Source: Tricholoma matsutake (lineage: Eukaryota > Basidiomycota > Agaricomycetes > Agaricales > Tricholomataceae). Taken from it: DNA of 64,000 bases. The notes under the pieces were generated by a model, which worked only from the letters and a program-made list of their open reading frames with translations, had not been told where the DNA came from and searched no databases. The position numbers were made by a program, and so were the translations under genes. Every line of letters starts with the position of its first letter. Position 1 is the first letter of the stretch. The DNA lies in assembly GCA_026075535.2 (NCBI GenBank), contig AP026542.1, positions 12,338,001 to 12,402,000 of the forward strand, in the 5' to 3' direction. This document shows positions 10,910 through 21,596 of this stretch, piece after piece.

Positions 10910-11584
10910 TGTTAAGACTATTGGTCTTAACTCAAACTTGTCTTTGTCTATCGCACTAGGAGGCCTTCCTAGTGTTTCGGGCTTTCAGCCTTCACTTGGG
11001 TGCTTCCTCAAGCAATCACAGTTGATCATACTCAGAGGCTTTCTGAGTATACCATTGGTTCGTGTATCACAGTTGGAGGCTTTCCAACTGTCAAGTTCGG
11101 GTTATCACGGCTAAGGGCTTCTTTGACCGTCGAGTTGTTCGTGTTGAGTTTAAGACCATATATTGAATTAGGTCAAGCTGAGGGATACACAGAGTGTAGC
11201 TACAGCTTATATACTGTTCTAGGACTACCTATCATCCAATCAGAAGGTGAGATGCTTATCAGGTAAATATAGATGAGTATAATAGAAACAACAGGCCTCA
11301 TGCCTTGCATGAGGTGTCCAATGTTATGGATCTGGTGTCAAGGATTCAATGTCAGGGACATGCTGTGGCGCAGCATGTCAATCATGAGAGTCTGATGTCA
11401 CAGACCTCATGTCAAGGGGCTGTCATAACACAGCAAGTGTGGGAGTGGGTTCAGGTGCATGGAGTCACCATGCATCAAAGCATCTCCCATCAGAAGTGAG
11501 TCGAGTCAAATGAGAAAAATAAAGTACCCGGTCTTGCTGGCATACGTCTGGTTGTCCTGGGTTACAATATCACAAATTGTAACA
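10910..11584 (-). repeat. 5' LTR of element A (675 bp)
   Basis: It matches 4054-4789 along its length apart from the 61-base duplication and scattered substitutions, many at CpG sites. It is the upstream LTR for the minus-strand genes. The sequence just inside (about 10890-10909) does not match a tRNA 3' end I can recognise, so the primer may be unusual or self-derived. Confidence 0.9.
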
Positions 11585-12166
11585 CTGCTTGTCCCAGTCA
11601 TCCCCTTTGTCCCTGGCTGGTCCTGGCGCCCGTTGTTCCCATTGTTCCTGTTGTCCCTCCCATTGTTGTCCTTGTTGTCCTCACTGTCCCCATTGCCCTG
11701 GTCCTGGTCCTCCTTGGTGTTGTCATCCTTGTGCCTGTCATCCCTGGTCCTGGTGTCATCTTGTCTTCTGGTCATTGTCCCCATTGTCCCATTCTTGGCA
11801 GTGGTTGTCCTCATGGTCCTTGTGGTCCACTGTGGCCATTGTCACAGTTTTGCCTTCCTTGTGGTTGTGGGTGCCATTCTCATCATCCCCGTTGTCAGTG
11901 CTGTCATGGTTTGCATTGGTGTTGTTGTTCTCATTGTCCTGGTCCTGTCTGCCATTGGTGTTAGGGCATTTGTCATCAGTGTCGCCTGGCCCTGTTCCCT
12001 TCATTCCATTGCTGTTATCATCCTGAGTAGGTTGGGTCATTGGTGGTGCATCTTGTTATGCCATCCCACCATTGTGGCAGCAGTGTTGCCTGTTTCGAGA
12101 GATGGTGGGGTGGTTAGTGGCAGATGGCGGTGTTGGGGGCATTTCATGTGCTTACCTTGTAGGTAC
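11585..12166 (-). other. Asp/Asn-rich low-complexity region of a hAT-like relic
   Basis: This continues the sequence interrupted by element A at 4053. On the minus strand it translates to long runs of Asp, Asn, Gly and Gln (for example DDKDT and DNNGRDNRN types), built from degenerate 9-18 base repeats such as CATTGTCC. Equivalent acidic tracts occur at 2100-2460 and 41992-42270. No domain is visible. The plus-strand hydrophobic frame over it is the complement of the repeat. Confidence 0.5.
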
Positions 12167-12170
12167 CCAG

Positions 12171-12344
12171 TGGAGTGTCATGGGGTGACCCTCCAGGCCT
12201 TCTTAGCAGGCCATTTGGGCACTGTTTGGTCATGCTTGGCAGTAGCTTTAAGGCTTAGTCTGCATGTAGTTTATAGAGTCCATTCCAATCATCATTGCAT
12301 TGCTAGCCACTCCAAGCACTTAGGAGGCAGCTTGGGCCTCTCCA
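12171..12344 (+). repeat. 5' LTR of the small LTR element
   Basis: 174 bases, similar throughout to 14714-14905 (differences are scattered, plus small indels). Shared landmarks are ACCCTCCAGGCCTTCTTAGC, GGCACTGTTTGGTCATG and CACTTAGGAGGCAGC. Confidence 0.7.
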
Positions 12345-12346
12345 TT

Positions 12347-12371
12347 TGGTGATGAGAGTGTGATTCAAACT
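12347..12371 (+). promoter_or_regulatory. Primer binding site, tRNA-Leu type
   Basis: The sequence TGGTGATGAGAGTGTGATTC followed by AAAC is the reverse complement of a tRNA 3' end: CCA, discriminator A, acceptor TCTCATC, then the T arm. It fits tRNA-Leu species whose acceptor stem begins GATGAGA, with a few T-arm mismatches. It lies 3 bases inside the LTR, where a reverse-transcription primer site belongs. Confidence 0.65.
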
Positions 12372-12506
12372 CTAGCAGGCCACAGCAATTTTTTTGGGAC
12401 ACTTCTCAGATCTATCTGCTTTTTTATTGCATCTGTCAAACCAACAAAGTCAAAAAAACTATGAGAAAAAGTCTAAAGTCTAAGTTTAAAAGTCTAAGAG
12501 TGAATC

Positions 12507-14660
12507 ATGGCACCTGGAAATGGCTCTTGTAACAAAAGCTCCAAGACAACAAAGAAACTCACCACAGCATCAGACACTTGACACGTACCCACAAAAAACA
12601 CACACCCTGAGCTTTTGCCTACCAAGGTTTCACTGAGTCTCAGTAACTCCAAGCCCATAGATTTGTTTGGTGCAGCCATCAAAAGGGTCACTGACTCACA
12701 AAACCCTGCTGTCACCTTTCAACAGATCTGGGACTCAGCAATCAAGATTGGCCAACAAAATTCCTTGGAGGAAGGGAGAGTAGAGGAGTTGACAGAAGCA
12801 CAAGACATAGGGTTTAGAGAGGGGAGGTTGCTTGGAATTGAGGAAGGATTGGAATGGGGAAAGCTCTTGGGAAAACAGGACACCATTAATGGTTTTGAGA
12901 AGGCTATAAGGAGCGAGCACCAGTGGGGGTACTGCATTGGGTTTGGTGATGGGCAGAATGATCAGAAAGCAAAGCAGAAGCAAAACAATGCACCTGCAGT
13001 CTCCTCCACTGCCCAAGCCCTAGCAGATAACAGCCCCCAAATGAAAAACCCAGATAACAATGCAACATGCAGCGACACAGCCACAACTGCATCATCAAAT
13101 GGTGCAACCTCGCAACCCCACTGTTTGCCTACAACCATGATGATGTACAATGGCTCCTGGAAAATGCAAGACTGGATGGATGGAAAGGAGGATTAGAGGA
13201 AGGTCAGAGGATGGAGAAGAGCAAGGGAGAGGAAGGGAGGAAGAGAAGTAGGGAAAAGTGGCAGAAAAGGGAGTGCAGGTCGAAGAAGACAAAGAAAACT
13301 CATGGTGGACTGTGGAAGGACACAGCGTAGGGCTCTGCCTGTCGATGGCTGCCCATACACATGCTCTTTTCTGCAATGCAGCCTTCTTGGACAAGGCTGG
13401 AGTCCAGACTGATCCTGAAACAACCACCTGGAAAGATGCAACCACACAGATAGCTCCCAGGACCAACAAGAGAGCCATGCAGACCAACACTGCCCCCGAA
13501 TGTCGGAGTGCCGCCCCCCAAAAGGAACCGCCCAATGACAAACAACCCCACTCCCCAGAAATTGAACCGATGGATGCTACAATGAACGTACGCACCCAGA
13601 ACATATCCAGCACTGAAGAAATGGCCATACAACCCCACGGCAGCCCTATGCCATTGTTTGCAACCCCCAAAACATGTCCAGAAGAAGGGGAAACCCCAAT
13701 GTCGATGGAAAATGGCCAAACAACATCGAGATCACCTAGCCCAGCAACCCCAGCCAAGCCCTTGCCCATGGAGGGGGAACCTTTGCCAAGAAACAGACAC
13801 ATGCCATGTACACAGCCCAGAATGACCCTGTTCACTCCCCATCAAGTCATTCTGCCAACCCCAATGTCCCCCACCACTGCCATGTCATCAACAATGCCAT
13901 CACCTAAGCCCCATACCCAGAGCCCATCAAGGAAACAAAAGCTGGATTTGTCAATGCCCAATGACGATGATAGCCCCCAACAGCAGTATTCCACTGTGAA
14001 AAGCATGCCCCAGCATGACGAGCACCTCCCATTGTTGAAAAAAGGCAGAACGATGATGAAAGCACCCAATCCCAGCCCTTGTTCCCCATCTACACCCATG
14101 GAAAAGCCTGTGCCACCCAGTTTACCCCAAATCAGCTGTAAATGAACTGTTTCACCAACTCCATGTCTTCCATAGCTACCAGCACATCCACACTCTCCAC
14201 AGCTGCCGTTTTACAGCCCCCATCTCTCGTCAAGAGTCCATCAAGCTTTGTGCTGCCATGTTTGACACCTGCACCCCCATGTTTTGACTGGGCTGAGGAT
14301 TCAGAATCACTACCCATCACCTGCAGCACTTTTATTCAGGATATTTCATGCCTTTGTACAAATTGTGAAAAACCATTTGGGACATTACTAAGACATACTC
14401 AATGACATTGGGCACTTCAAAGAGCATACTAATACCCCCAGCCACCACCCTGAGCACCTCCTGCATACCCCCTGCATGTCATCACCCACTGCCATCCTTC
14501 AGGTATTGCACCTGGCAAACCAATTGTCCAAGTTTCAGCAAGTGCTGCATCTTCACATGCCCCACCACCAACTTTGTTTCCAACACTTGATTGGGATCAA
14601 GACCCTTGACTGCTTGACCTTGGAAAGGTACTACAGAGTTTAGGATGGGTTAGAGGTTGA
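12507..14660 (+). pseudogene. Orphan Agaricomycete protein of the WAED/WDQDP type, broken
   Basis: Starting at ATG 12507 the reading passes a TGA at codon 26 and then is open to 13196. This part has a long helical Gly/Glu-rich repeat (EAQDIGFREGRLLGIEEGLE, GKLLGKQ, HQWGYCIGFGDGQ). Frame changes near 13200-13260 lead to HTHALFCNAAFLDKAGVQTD with several QTD/TQI/QTN-type repeats, then a Pro/Ser/Thr-rich stretch to 14145. The C-terminal part reads PCFDWAEDSESLP near 14280. Past further breaks it reads LDWDQDP*LLDLGKVLQSLG, ending in LGW and a TGA at 14660. I recognise this order of blocks from many uncharacterised Agaricomycete proteins. No enzyme motif is visible. Here it is the cargo of an LTR element. 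Confidence 0.6.
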
Positions 14661-14700
14661 GGCGAGTTTTTTTGGATTGTGGCAGGGACGCTGCTATGTT

Positions 14701-14713
14701 TGAGGGGGGCACA
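14701..14713 (+). other. Polypurine tract of the small LTR element
   Basis: TGAGGGGGGCACA directly precedes the right LTR and fixes the element's orientation as plus. Confidence 0.6.
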
Positions 14714-14905
14714 TGGAGTGTCATGGGGCAACCCTCCAGGCCTTCTTAGCAGGCCATTTGGGCACTGTTTGGTCATGTTTGGCAGTAGCTTTAGGGCTTA
14801 GTCAACATGTAGTTTATGTAGCACCAGAGCCCATTCCAATCATCATTGCATTCCATTGCATTGCTAGCGACTCCGAGCACTTAGGAGGCAGCTCGGGCCG
14901 CTCCA
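14714..14905 (+). repeat. 3' LTR of the small LTR element
   Basis: 192 bases, partner of 12171-12344. It is longer because of small insertions such as the repeated CATTCCATTGCATTG. Confidence 0.7.
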
Positions 14906-16436
14906 CCAGCTACCTGGGCCTCCTGGTACCTCCCTGGGGTCTCTTAACCTCAACCAACCCCCCTCACAAGCAGGCTTGACCATTGATGGTGTGGTAGGAG
15001 TGGAAGTGAGAGAGCATGTGAACATGTCAGACCTTGGTTGATATTGCATGTGAAGCTGAAGTCTCGGGTGTGCCAGGTATAGATATGACATGTGACTTTC
15101 TGCATGAGGGCAGGTTGAAATGACTTACCTTGCACAATGCATAGATGATGAAATTCAGCCTGCTGTGGTATAAAATAATGACTGAGCAAAAAAAAAACAT
15201 TCCATCTATTTGATGTTTGAGTATTAAAAGCACCCATATAATTCATTCACTTTCAAGAAGAAATTTCATCCTACTCACTGATGAAAAAGTTGTAATAAAA
15301 TATGTCTGACTTCCATCCATTTGAGGCTTGAAATCTACAGTATTAAAACCACCCCTATAATTCATTCATTTACAAGAAGAAATTTCATCCTACTCACTTA
15401 TGAAAAAGTTGTAATAAAATATGTCTGAATTCCATCCATTTGAGGTTTGAAATCTACAGTATGAAAATTCATCCCAAGTTCATCCATTATATATCCATCC
15501 ATTTACATTAGATATTTCCCATTTTCTTACTTGAACAGCTGAAATCCATACCCTACCAGTCTCACAGCGGTCTGTCAGCACCCCCATCTCCCCCTGCAAG
15601 CAGTTGCTCACAGGGTGGGTGGTGGTGCTGTGTCAGGGTAGTTGCCACAGCGTTGGTGGTTGGATGTCATGATTATCAAAGAAACGAACCTAACAAATGA
15701 GAATGAAAGTGTTAGTTACACAAATAGAAAAAAAAACATATCTGAGCCCAAACAACGATTGGCATCATCTGGGCTTTCTTTGCATTCATTCATTTGGACC
15801 ATTGTCGGGTGGTGGTGCTGGTCAGGGTGTGGTTAGTGATCCTCCAGATCCCATTACCACCCTGCAAGCAGGTGCTCACAGCCATAGTAGGCCTCATCAT
15901 CATTATCAAAAGTTAAAAACCCAAAAATAACAATAAATGGTTAGTTGATTACACAACAAGGAATCAAAAGAAACATACCAGGGCCCAAATGATGCAACAC
16001 ACATTGTTTGGGCCATCTTTGCACATGTTCATGGTAGGCGAGTAGGCTGTGGTGGAAGTGGAGAGAGAATGAAACGGTGTTGTTGGTTTGGCAGCTGTGG
16101 GAATGGTGTCAACAAGTGGCACCACCTTTTTGTTTGGGTGCACAAATGCACGCAAATGGTCCATGCACAGCTGCATGGTATATAAACCTTTGCTTTTCGC
16201 ATTTCTTTTTCTTCATCAACTTCAGTACTATTTTATTTTAGTTACAGTAGGTATAGTTGGTTGCAACTGGTTAGAACTGGTTTCAATCAGTTTTAAATAT
16301 ATATTCAATCTATTACAACCACAACCAACAGAGTGAGAAAATTAGGACAACCACAACCAGAAAAAGACTGAACCACAGTTTGGTTCAATCCAGTTGCAGT
16401 TTTTTCCAGTTTGATGAACTGGACCTTCAAACACTA
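14906..16436. mobile_element. hAT-like element remnant with right terminus
   Basis: The right end GGACCTTCAAACACTA (to 16436) is the same terminus as the elements at 1732-3347 and 38727-39563 and is followed by CAAAGGAT, the expected 8-base duplication site. I did not find the left end. Inside are two copies of the GCAAGCAG box (15592-15613, 15858-15881), two palindromes (15745-15776 and 15982-16014), and AT-rich spacers that look like introns on the minus strand (GTATGT..CTAAC..AG). The element sits inside the RT of the LINE at 16445. Confidence 0.55.
15196..15479. repeat. Tandem repeat, unit about 119 bp, 2.4 copies
   Basis: Two nearly identical units (15242-15360 and 15361-15479) share AAGAAGAAATTTCATCCTAC and TTGTAATAAAATATGTCTGA. 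A partial unit precedes them (15196-15241). No coding signal. Confidence 0.75.
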
Positions 16437-16444
16437 CAAAGGAT

Positions 16445-18777
16445 AGGGTGGTATGTCAGTTTTCAAGGCGTCTCTTCATCCATTCTGTGTATTCTTGTGG
16501 TATGCTTCTTTTTCTCATGTTGTGAATGAGTCAGTTGACATCTACACTGGGGAATGCACCTTTAACATCAAGAAATAGGGTTGATATGAATTGCCCTTTG
16601 CGCCATGCATCTTTTACAGTCTTTGTTAGCAGGTGTATGGAGTCGGTTGTGGTGTGTCCTGGTCTTGCTCCAAAATGGTTGGCTGGGAGTATATTGTGCT
16701 TCTTGCACATGGTGATGATATCATCTGTCTGGCAACTGTTGAGCAGGTGGGCCATTCCATTGGAGAGTACTATTGGGCACCATGCTGCTGGGGACATGTA
16801 ATCTGGTTTTCCTGGTTTTTTCAGGATTAGAGTTTCTGTGAGCACCTACTCCTGTGGATAATATTCTAACATGTTAGTAGCTCAAAAGAGGGGACCTAGA
16901 TGTGGGACAAGTTCTTCTCTGGCATGTACTAGTACTGAGTTTGGCACTATTCTGCTTCTGGTGGCTTTGTACAGCTTCATCTTCTTGATTGCTTGGTGTA
17001 TCTGTTTGTTGGCAACATTTGTGAACTTCCATTGTGGTGGCAGATATCGATAGTCTCATGGTATTGGTGTTGCCATCGGGTTTGGTGGCAGGAAGAAGGT
17101 TTTGTAGAAGATTTGGCCTTTGCTGCTGTTGTCTACTGCTTTTCTTACCACTCTTTTTGTCACTGGGTCTTTGACTTGTAATGTTGGGATTCTAGCTTTT
17201 CCTGCATCAGTCGCCAGTGATGTTACTAATCTACTTGCCTGCCATATACTGGACTGGTCAAGTCCCTCTAACCATTCTACCCAGTGTTCCACTTTTGCTG
17301 TTCGTATCTTTTCTGAATAGTGATTGCATTGGCATTGGTATTCCTCATGTACTGGGTGTTGGTTGTTTTGGCGGTGATATTTTGATTGTCCTCCGAGTTG
17401 TTGCATTTTTTCTTCTTCTCATTTGCTAGATCTTTTGACCACCATCTCTTCAAGTATGGGCTTGGTGTTGTCAGTTCAACATGTTTCTCAATCGCGCCTT
17501 GTATCATTTCATTCAGAGCTTTGAGCTTGTCCTCAAATTCTTGTACTGTTTCTATTTCTGTTGGTGGGGGAAAGTAAGTGAGGTTGTCTTTCAGTGTTTT
17601 TACCAACTCTGGCCAGTCGGTTAGTCTGAAATTCCATCTTGGTTTCCATGCTGTCTTCAGCATGTGTATGTTGATTTGTGTGACAATCGGGTAGTGGTCA
17701 GTTTTTATTGGTCACTTTGCATCATTGGTGTTGCATTTTATTACCGTGTCCATGAGTTCCTCTGTGCAGAATACATTGTCAACCTGGGTGTTGTTGCCTG
17801 TGCTGTGTGATCATAATGTTGGTATATGCGGGGGGAGTGCCATCTTCATATTGTGTCATCCTAGCATGTTGAGCAGTGGTTGTGTTAGGTCCAGGTTTTC
17901 CTTTGTGAATAGGTGTATGTTTCAGGCTTCATCCCATAGTGGGTGATGTTGGTTGAAGTCTCCCATCCACATGGTATGTAGTGGGTTCACTGTATGTCTC
18001 TGTCTTTCTCGATCTCACATGAATGCAGATATGTGAGTTAGTGCACCGTTATTGTCTCCATTGTTGTAAATGTTGATAATGCATAACATACCAAATTCAC
18101 CTTGTATTTCGATTGCAGTGATGTCTAGATGTTCGAAATTGATTTGTTTCCATGAGACAGACCTTGTTCTGTCTGGGTGTAGTGTTGCCACTGGCTCAGC
18201 CGAGGTTTTTCAATAAAATGGCTATAGCATGCCAGGTAAATTTCCTAAATTCACCAAGATATTTGAGCATGTGGATGGGCCCATAAGCCGAGGGGTTGTC
18301 TGCCAAAATTAGTTGAACCGATCAATTGTCCCTGAGTTATTTAATAAACAAAATTTGGCTTGATGGCTCGGCTTGAAATCAAAGCCGAGTGAATAAGTCA
18401 GGAATGGGGGATCTGGTCAGAAAATGTTGGCAAAAGACCCCTCGGCTTATGGGCTCGTCCATATGCTCAAATATCCTAGTGAATTTAGGAAATTTATCTG
18501 GTATGCTATAGCCATTTTATTGAAAAACCTCGGCTGAGCCAGTGGCAACACTATCTGGGTGTTTTTGATGTGTGTTGGGGTATATCATCATCCAGTTTTG
18601 ATTAGCTCCCATGTGACCTTTAAAATCAATGTATGGTTCTTGTACTACACACACATCATAGGTGCCCCATTTCAGGCTTTGTAGTAGATTGAGTTGGCTT
18701 AGCAGGGAATTGTTGATGTTTTGTTGCCAGATTTGTAGTGGTCTCTGGGTTACTTCCTGTTCTTGGTTTTCAGACAT
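16445..18777 (-). pseudogene. LINE ORF2: endonuclease and reverse transcriptase, truncated
   Basis: ORF2 starts at ATG 18777 (MSENQEQE..PLQIWQQNIN) with the start of an APE-type endonuclease (QEPYIDFKG). It is interrupted by a 374-base MITE at 18180-18553. It resumes with SVSWKQINFEHLD, IINIYNNGD, then WMGDFNQHHPLWDE, which is the GDFN box, and DNVFCTEEL..KTDHYPI, which is the SDH-like end of the endonuclease. The RT region (17663-16445) shows the linker (RWWSKDLANEKKK) and, in shifted frames, TLILKKPGKPDY, FGARPGHTTTDSIH and LFLDVKGAFPSVDVN. It stops at the hAT terminus at 16436, before the YADD box. Several stops and frame changes make it inactive. The protein would nick DNA and prime reverse transcription at the target. 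Confidence 0.8.
18180..18553. mobile_element. hAT MITE with about 110-bp inverted repeats
   Basis: The ends are TAGTGTTGCCACTGGCTCAG and CTGAGCCAGTGGCAACACTA. Inverted similarity continues for about 110 bases on each side (GCTATAGCATGCCAG, TTTCCTAAATTCAC, ATAAGCCGAGGGGT). The flanking 8-base duplication TCTGGGTG is exact (18172-18179 and 18554-18561). Taking it out with one duplication rejoins the LINE endonuclease frame. No ORF. Confidence 0.9.
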
Positions 18778-18779
18778 AT

Positions 18780-20647
18780 TTGAGGGGGGAGGGTTCCCTG
18801 TTCATTGCCATTCCCATTTGTGGTTCTGCGTCTTGTTCGTACATGTCTAGATCTCCCCATGATGTGTTTTGTTGTATTGGGTTGCATTTTTGGTTTTGTT
18901 GGTGCTGGCCATTTGTCTGTGTGTTGTTGATATATATATCTAGCATTGTCTGTGCTGGCTTTATAGGCCATCCATTATCTTGTGGTCTGTTGTGTAGGCT
19001 GGGGGGTCTGCCACATCATCGTACAGTATGCCAGTCATCCATGAATCTGTGTTGGTTCCTTTGGTCTTCAGGGTGTGCATTCCAGCCTGTGTTCTGCTGA
19101 TGTTGGTGGTTTTGGTGTTGGTGTTGGTGATGATGTTGATAGTCTGTGATCATATCTGGTTCATTCAGTAATTTCCACCTGCATGGTATGGCCATCAGGA
19201 AGAATATGTACTTATTCTCTGGGATGCATGCTTGGATCTTTTCTTTCTCTGCTTTGAACATTGGGCAATTTCTGTCAGCTGCTCCATGTCCTTTGGCTCC
19301 AATACCTGCACAGTTAGTGCAGCAGAATGATGCTGTGTCTGTGATTATGCACTGTGCTGTTCGGTGCTCTCCACCACATCGTGCACAGGTATCTGTGCTT
19401 GCTTTGCAGTCAGGTACATAGTGTCCAAATTTCTGGCATTTTAGGCATCTTCACAGTTCAGTTAGCATTTTATGTACATTCACATGATTTCCTTCCATGA
19501 ACATGCCATATTTGATCACTGTATTTGCCCTGTTATGTTCATTGAAACCGAATACTATGTGGGCGACTTTTTGATTCCTGGCTTGTAGGTGCATCAGTTT
19601 GATGTATTTTGGATAGCCTATAGTGTTAGTACTTAATGTGCTGCCCTCTTCTACCTTAGCATGTGCATAGCTGGATCCTGCATCGAAGGTCATGGGGCCA
19701 AACTCAGCTATAATGTAATATAGTTTGTTTTGCATGTTGGATGTGCCACTGTAGTTTGCTATGAAGGCATTTTGTATGCCCATCTGTTTTATCCAGATTG
19801 CTGTGTCTCTGGTATTCAGTTGATAGAGTACATTCCTGTTGTGTAGTTTCTTTGCTCCAACAAAAGTCATTTCCAGTGGTTTATCAGCTGCTGCAATCCC
19901 CATGAGGTCAAGGGCTGTGTTTGCTTTTGCTACAAGGTCTTTTTCTGTGAGGGATTCGAGTACATTGTCAGTGGCATTTGGGTCTTTCTGAATCAGTATC
20001 TGCTTATCGGTTATTTCTCCCCTTGTTATGACTGATGCATGTGCTGGGGGGATTTGCTGTTGTGTTATTGTTGCATACATTGCATTCTGATGAGTGTGAT
20101 GGGGTGTCATTGCTGTGTTCACATTCTCATTTATGTCAGTGAGATCTTGGGTCACTTGAGCTAGTTGTGCTGCCGACTCTTGGAAGCCATCCTTGAGGTC
20201 ATCCATTTTGCCTGTTATTTCCTTTGCCACTCTGGTTATATGTTCTATGGCCTCTTGCATGGTTTCTACGTTGGCAGTAAATGATTCCATATATTCTTGG
20301 AGTTGATTTTTGATTGATGTGGTGATTTTGGTGGCCATCTGGTGTGAGCTAGCTTTGGCCAATAGGAATGCGACCACTCTTATCCCATCCGTTAGGGTTC
20401 TTGGCATTCTTAGGCTGACAGCCATGTGTCCAAACTGTAGTAGTACATGAGATAAAGTCTGCAAATCAGTGGATTTACCAGGGACTAGATATTCTTTTGC
20501 TGTCAGGAATGCAATGGCCTGTTCTTTTGTTCACACATCGGTGTTCATTCTGTCCACATTTTCTAGCTCTTTTTGTGTTTTCTTGGTTGTTGTTGCACTG
20601 GTTTTTTGTCTCGTTTGTGGGGGTGTGGGCCCAGGAGGTTGAGACAT
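18780..20647 (-). pseudogene. LINE ORF1: RNA-binding protein with CCHC knuckles
   Basis: The likely start is ATG 20647 (MSQPPGPTPPQTRQK); a TGA at about codon 37 (DV*TKEQA) interrupts it. The large open part is 20464-19451, with a helical stretch (QLQEYMESFTANVETMQEAI), a region resembling an RNA-binding fold and a TGA just before the zinc domain (TEL*RCLK). The next residues CLKCQKFGHYVPDC and CARCGGEHRTAQC are two knuckles, the second CX2CX3HX4C, followed by a third Cys cluster (CCTNCAG..HGAADRNC). The C-terminal part is His/Gln-rich. This is the usual layout for fungal LINE ORF1, which binds the element RNA. Both TGA stops fit CGA-to-TGA changes. Confidence 0.75.
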
Positions 20648-20709
20648 GGTTTTTATGTTCTGCCTCCTCCTCTCTTCCTTTGGATCTTGAACTGTGGCAG
20701 TTTTTTGAG

Positions 20710-21232
20710 ATGGTGGCCTGCAAAATTTATGCCATGGTACAATGGGCCTTATTTGGTTACAGACACAGCACCAGAGGTCTTGACCATCATGGTTGACATG
20801 CCAAATAACCTGAACATGTTCCCAACATTCCACACCTTGCAAGTGCTGCCCTGCATAGAAAATGACAAAGATCTCTTCCCTTCTCAAGAACAGGAACACC
20901 CAGAAGCAGTTGTTATCAAAGGTGAGGATGAGTACTATGTGGACTGGATCCTGGAGGAGAAAATGGGGAAGAGGAGCACAATATCTGGTCAGATGGCATG
21001 GTTACAGGCCAAAGGAAGATCATTGGCTGCCAGGACATGAACTGCAAGACTGCAAGGCTTTGGACATCTGGTTGGTGCAGAAGGAAGCAGGTTGCAGTAC
21101 ATAGCTTTCTTTCATTTGCTGACTGGTAGCTTTTCCCTGCTGGGGTTTTTAATCCACCTGTGCTCATGCCTTTTTTTTTACTTAAATTTCATTCTGTGGG
21201 GAGACATTTTTTAATTTTTCAGGGGGGGAGGG
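20710..21232 (+). pseudogene. Ty3/gypsy integrase end and chromodomain
   Basis: The frame to 21040 reads KFMPWYNGPYLVTDTAPEV, FPTFHTLQVLPCIEND and HPEAVVIKGEDEYYVDWILE, the integrase C-terminal part and the first chromodomain strand. A frameshift near 20970 moves the rest to another frame: AQYLVRWHGYRPKEDHWLPG then ALDIWL. This is the Agaricomycete gypsy lineage also seen at 889-1725. The left side is cut by the 5' end of the LINE. A polypurine run (GGGGGGGAGGG, about 21222-21232) follows. Confidence 0.8.
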
Positions 21233-21417
21233 TGTAACAATGTCACTTATTTACTGCTTGGATTGCATCCTCAGACCAATATGGATAATATGGAGCTATC
21301 TTTTCTTCTTACCATCATCACCTTCATCACCAATGATAGAGATCTCTCACTTATAAAACACCTCTTTTGCCTGCTTATTTCTGAGTCCAACTCTAGTGAA
21401 GTGCATGCCCCCTAACA
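21233..21417 (+). repeat. Probable 3' LTR of the preceding gypsy element
   Basis: The sequence starts TGTAACAATG directly after the polypurine tract, has a TATAAAACACC box near 21352, and could end CCTAACA at 21417. No second LTR is present in the window, so the end is a guess. Confidence 0.45.
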
Positions 21418-21596
21418 CAGCGCATGCTTACAGCCTACCCAACAATAGTAGATACAAACTTGGTGAGTGGTGACTCAGAATCCAGAGTAAGATCCAAAAT
21501 CTTAGAAGTGGTATAACTTTAACAGCAATTGACACCCTTAATATGGAGCTTGAAAGTGATGGGAAGGATTAAACTTTCCGATAGAAACACCTACAT

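Larger units (their letters stand above)
4054..11584 (-). mobile_element. Full-length Ty3/gypsy chromovirus, element A
   Basis: Two direct LTRs (4054-4789 and 10910-11584) enclose a minus-strand gag-pol with domain order Gag, protease, RT, RNase H, integrase, chromodomain, and then an extra ORF3. LTR ends are TGTTA..TAACA. A polypurine tract lies just inside the 3' LTR (minus-strand end near 4790-4803). The flanking 5-mers are CTCCT (left) and CTGCT (right), a probable target duplication with one mismatch. Coding frames are broken by several stops, mostly TGA where the family has Arg, so the copy is dead although its structure is complete. Confidence 0.92.
12171..14905 (+). mobile_element. 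Non-autonomous LTR retroelement carrying an orphan ORF
   Basis: Short direct repeats at 12171-12344 and 14714-14905 begin TGGAGTGTCATGGGG and end CTCCA, with a perfect 5-base inverted terminus (TGGAG..CTCCA). Three bases inside the left repeat is a tRNA-type primer site, and immediately before the right repeat is a polypurine tract (TGAGGGGGGCACA). Flanks share CCAG (12167-12170, 14906-14909), a partial target duplication. There is no gag-pol; the interior holds one long, broken ORF of a fungal orphan family. This is an LTR element mobilised in trans (TRIM/LARD-like), not an autonomous one. Confidence 0.7.

Noticed and set aside
4054..11584. Endogenous retrovirus of animal type
   Set aside because: Chromodomain after integrase, no envelope frame, and Agaricomycete-type Gag and linker; it is a fungal Ty3/gypsy element.
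11459..12352. Plus-strand 297-codon hydrophobic frame that looks like a membrane protein
   Set aside because: It is the complement of Asp/Asn/Gly-rich repeats; Val/Leu/Cys runs come from the GTC/CAT repeat units, and it crosses the LTR A border and the small LTR element border.
13095..13835. Minus-strand 246-codon Gly/Phe-rich frame
   Set aside because: Shadow of the plus-strand orphan ORF, whose WAED and QTD blocks match a known family; this one has no recognisable feature.
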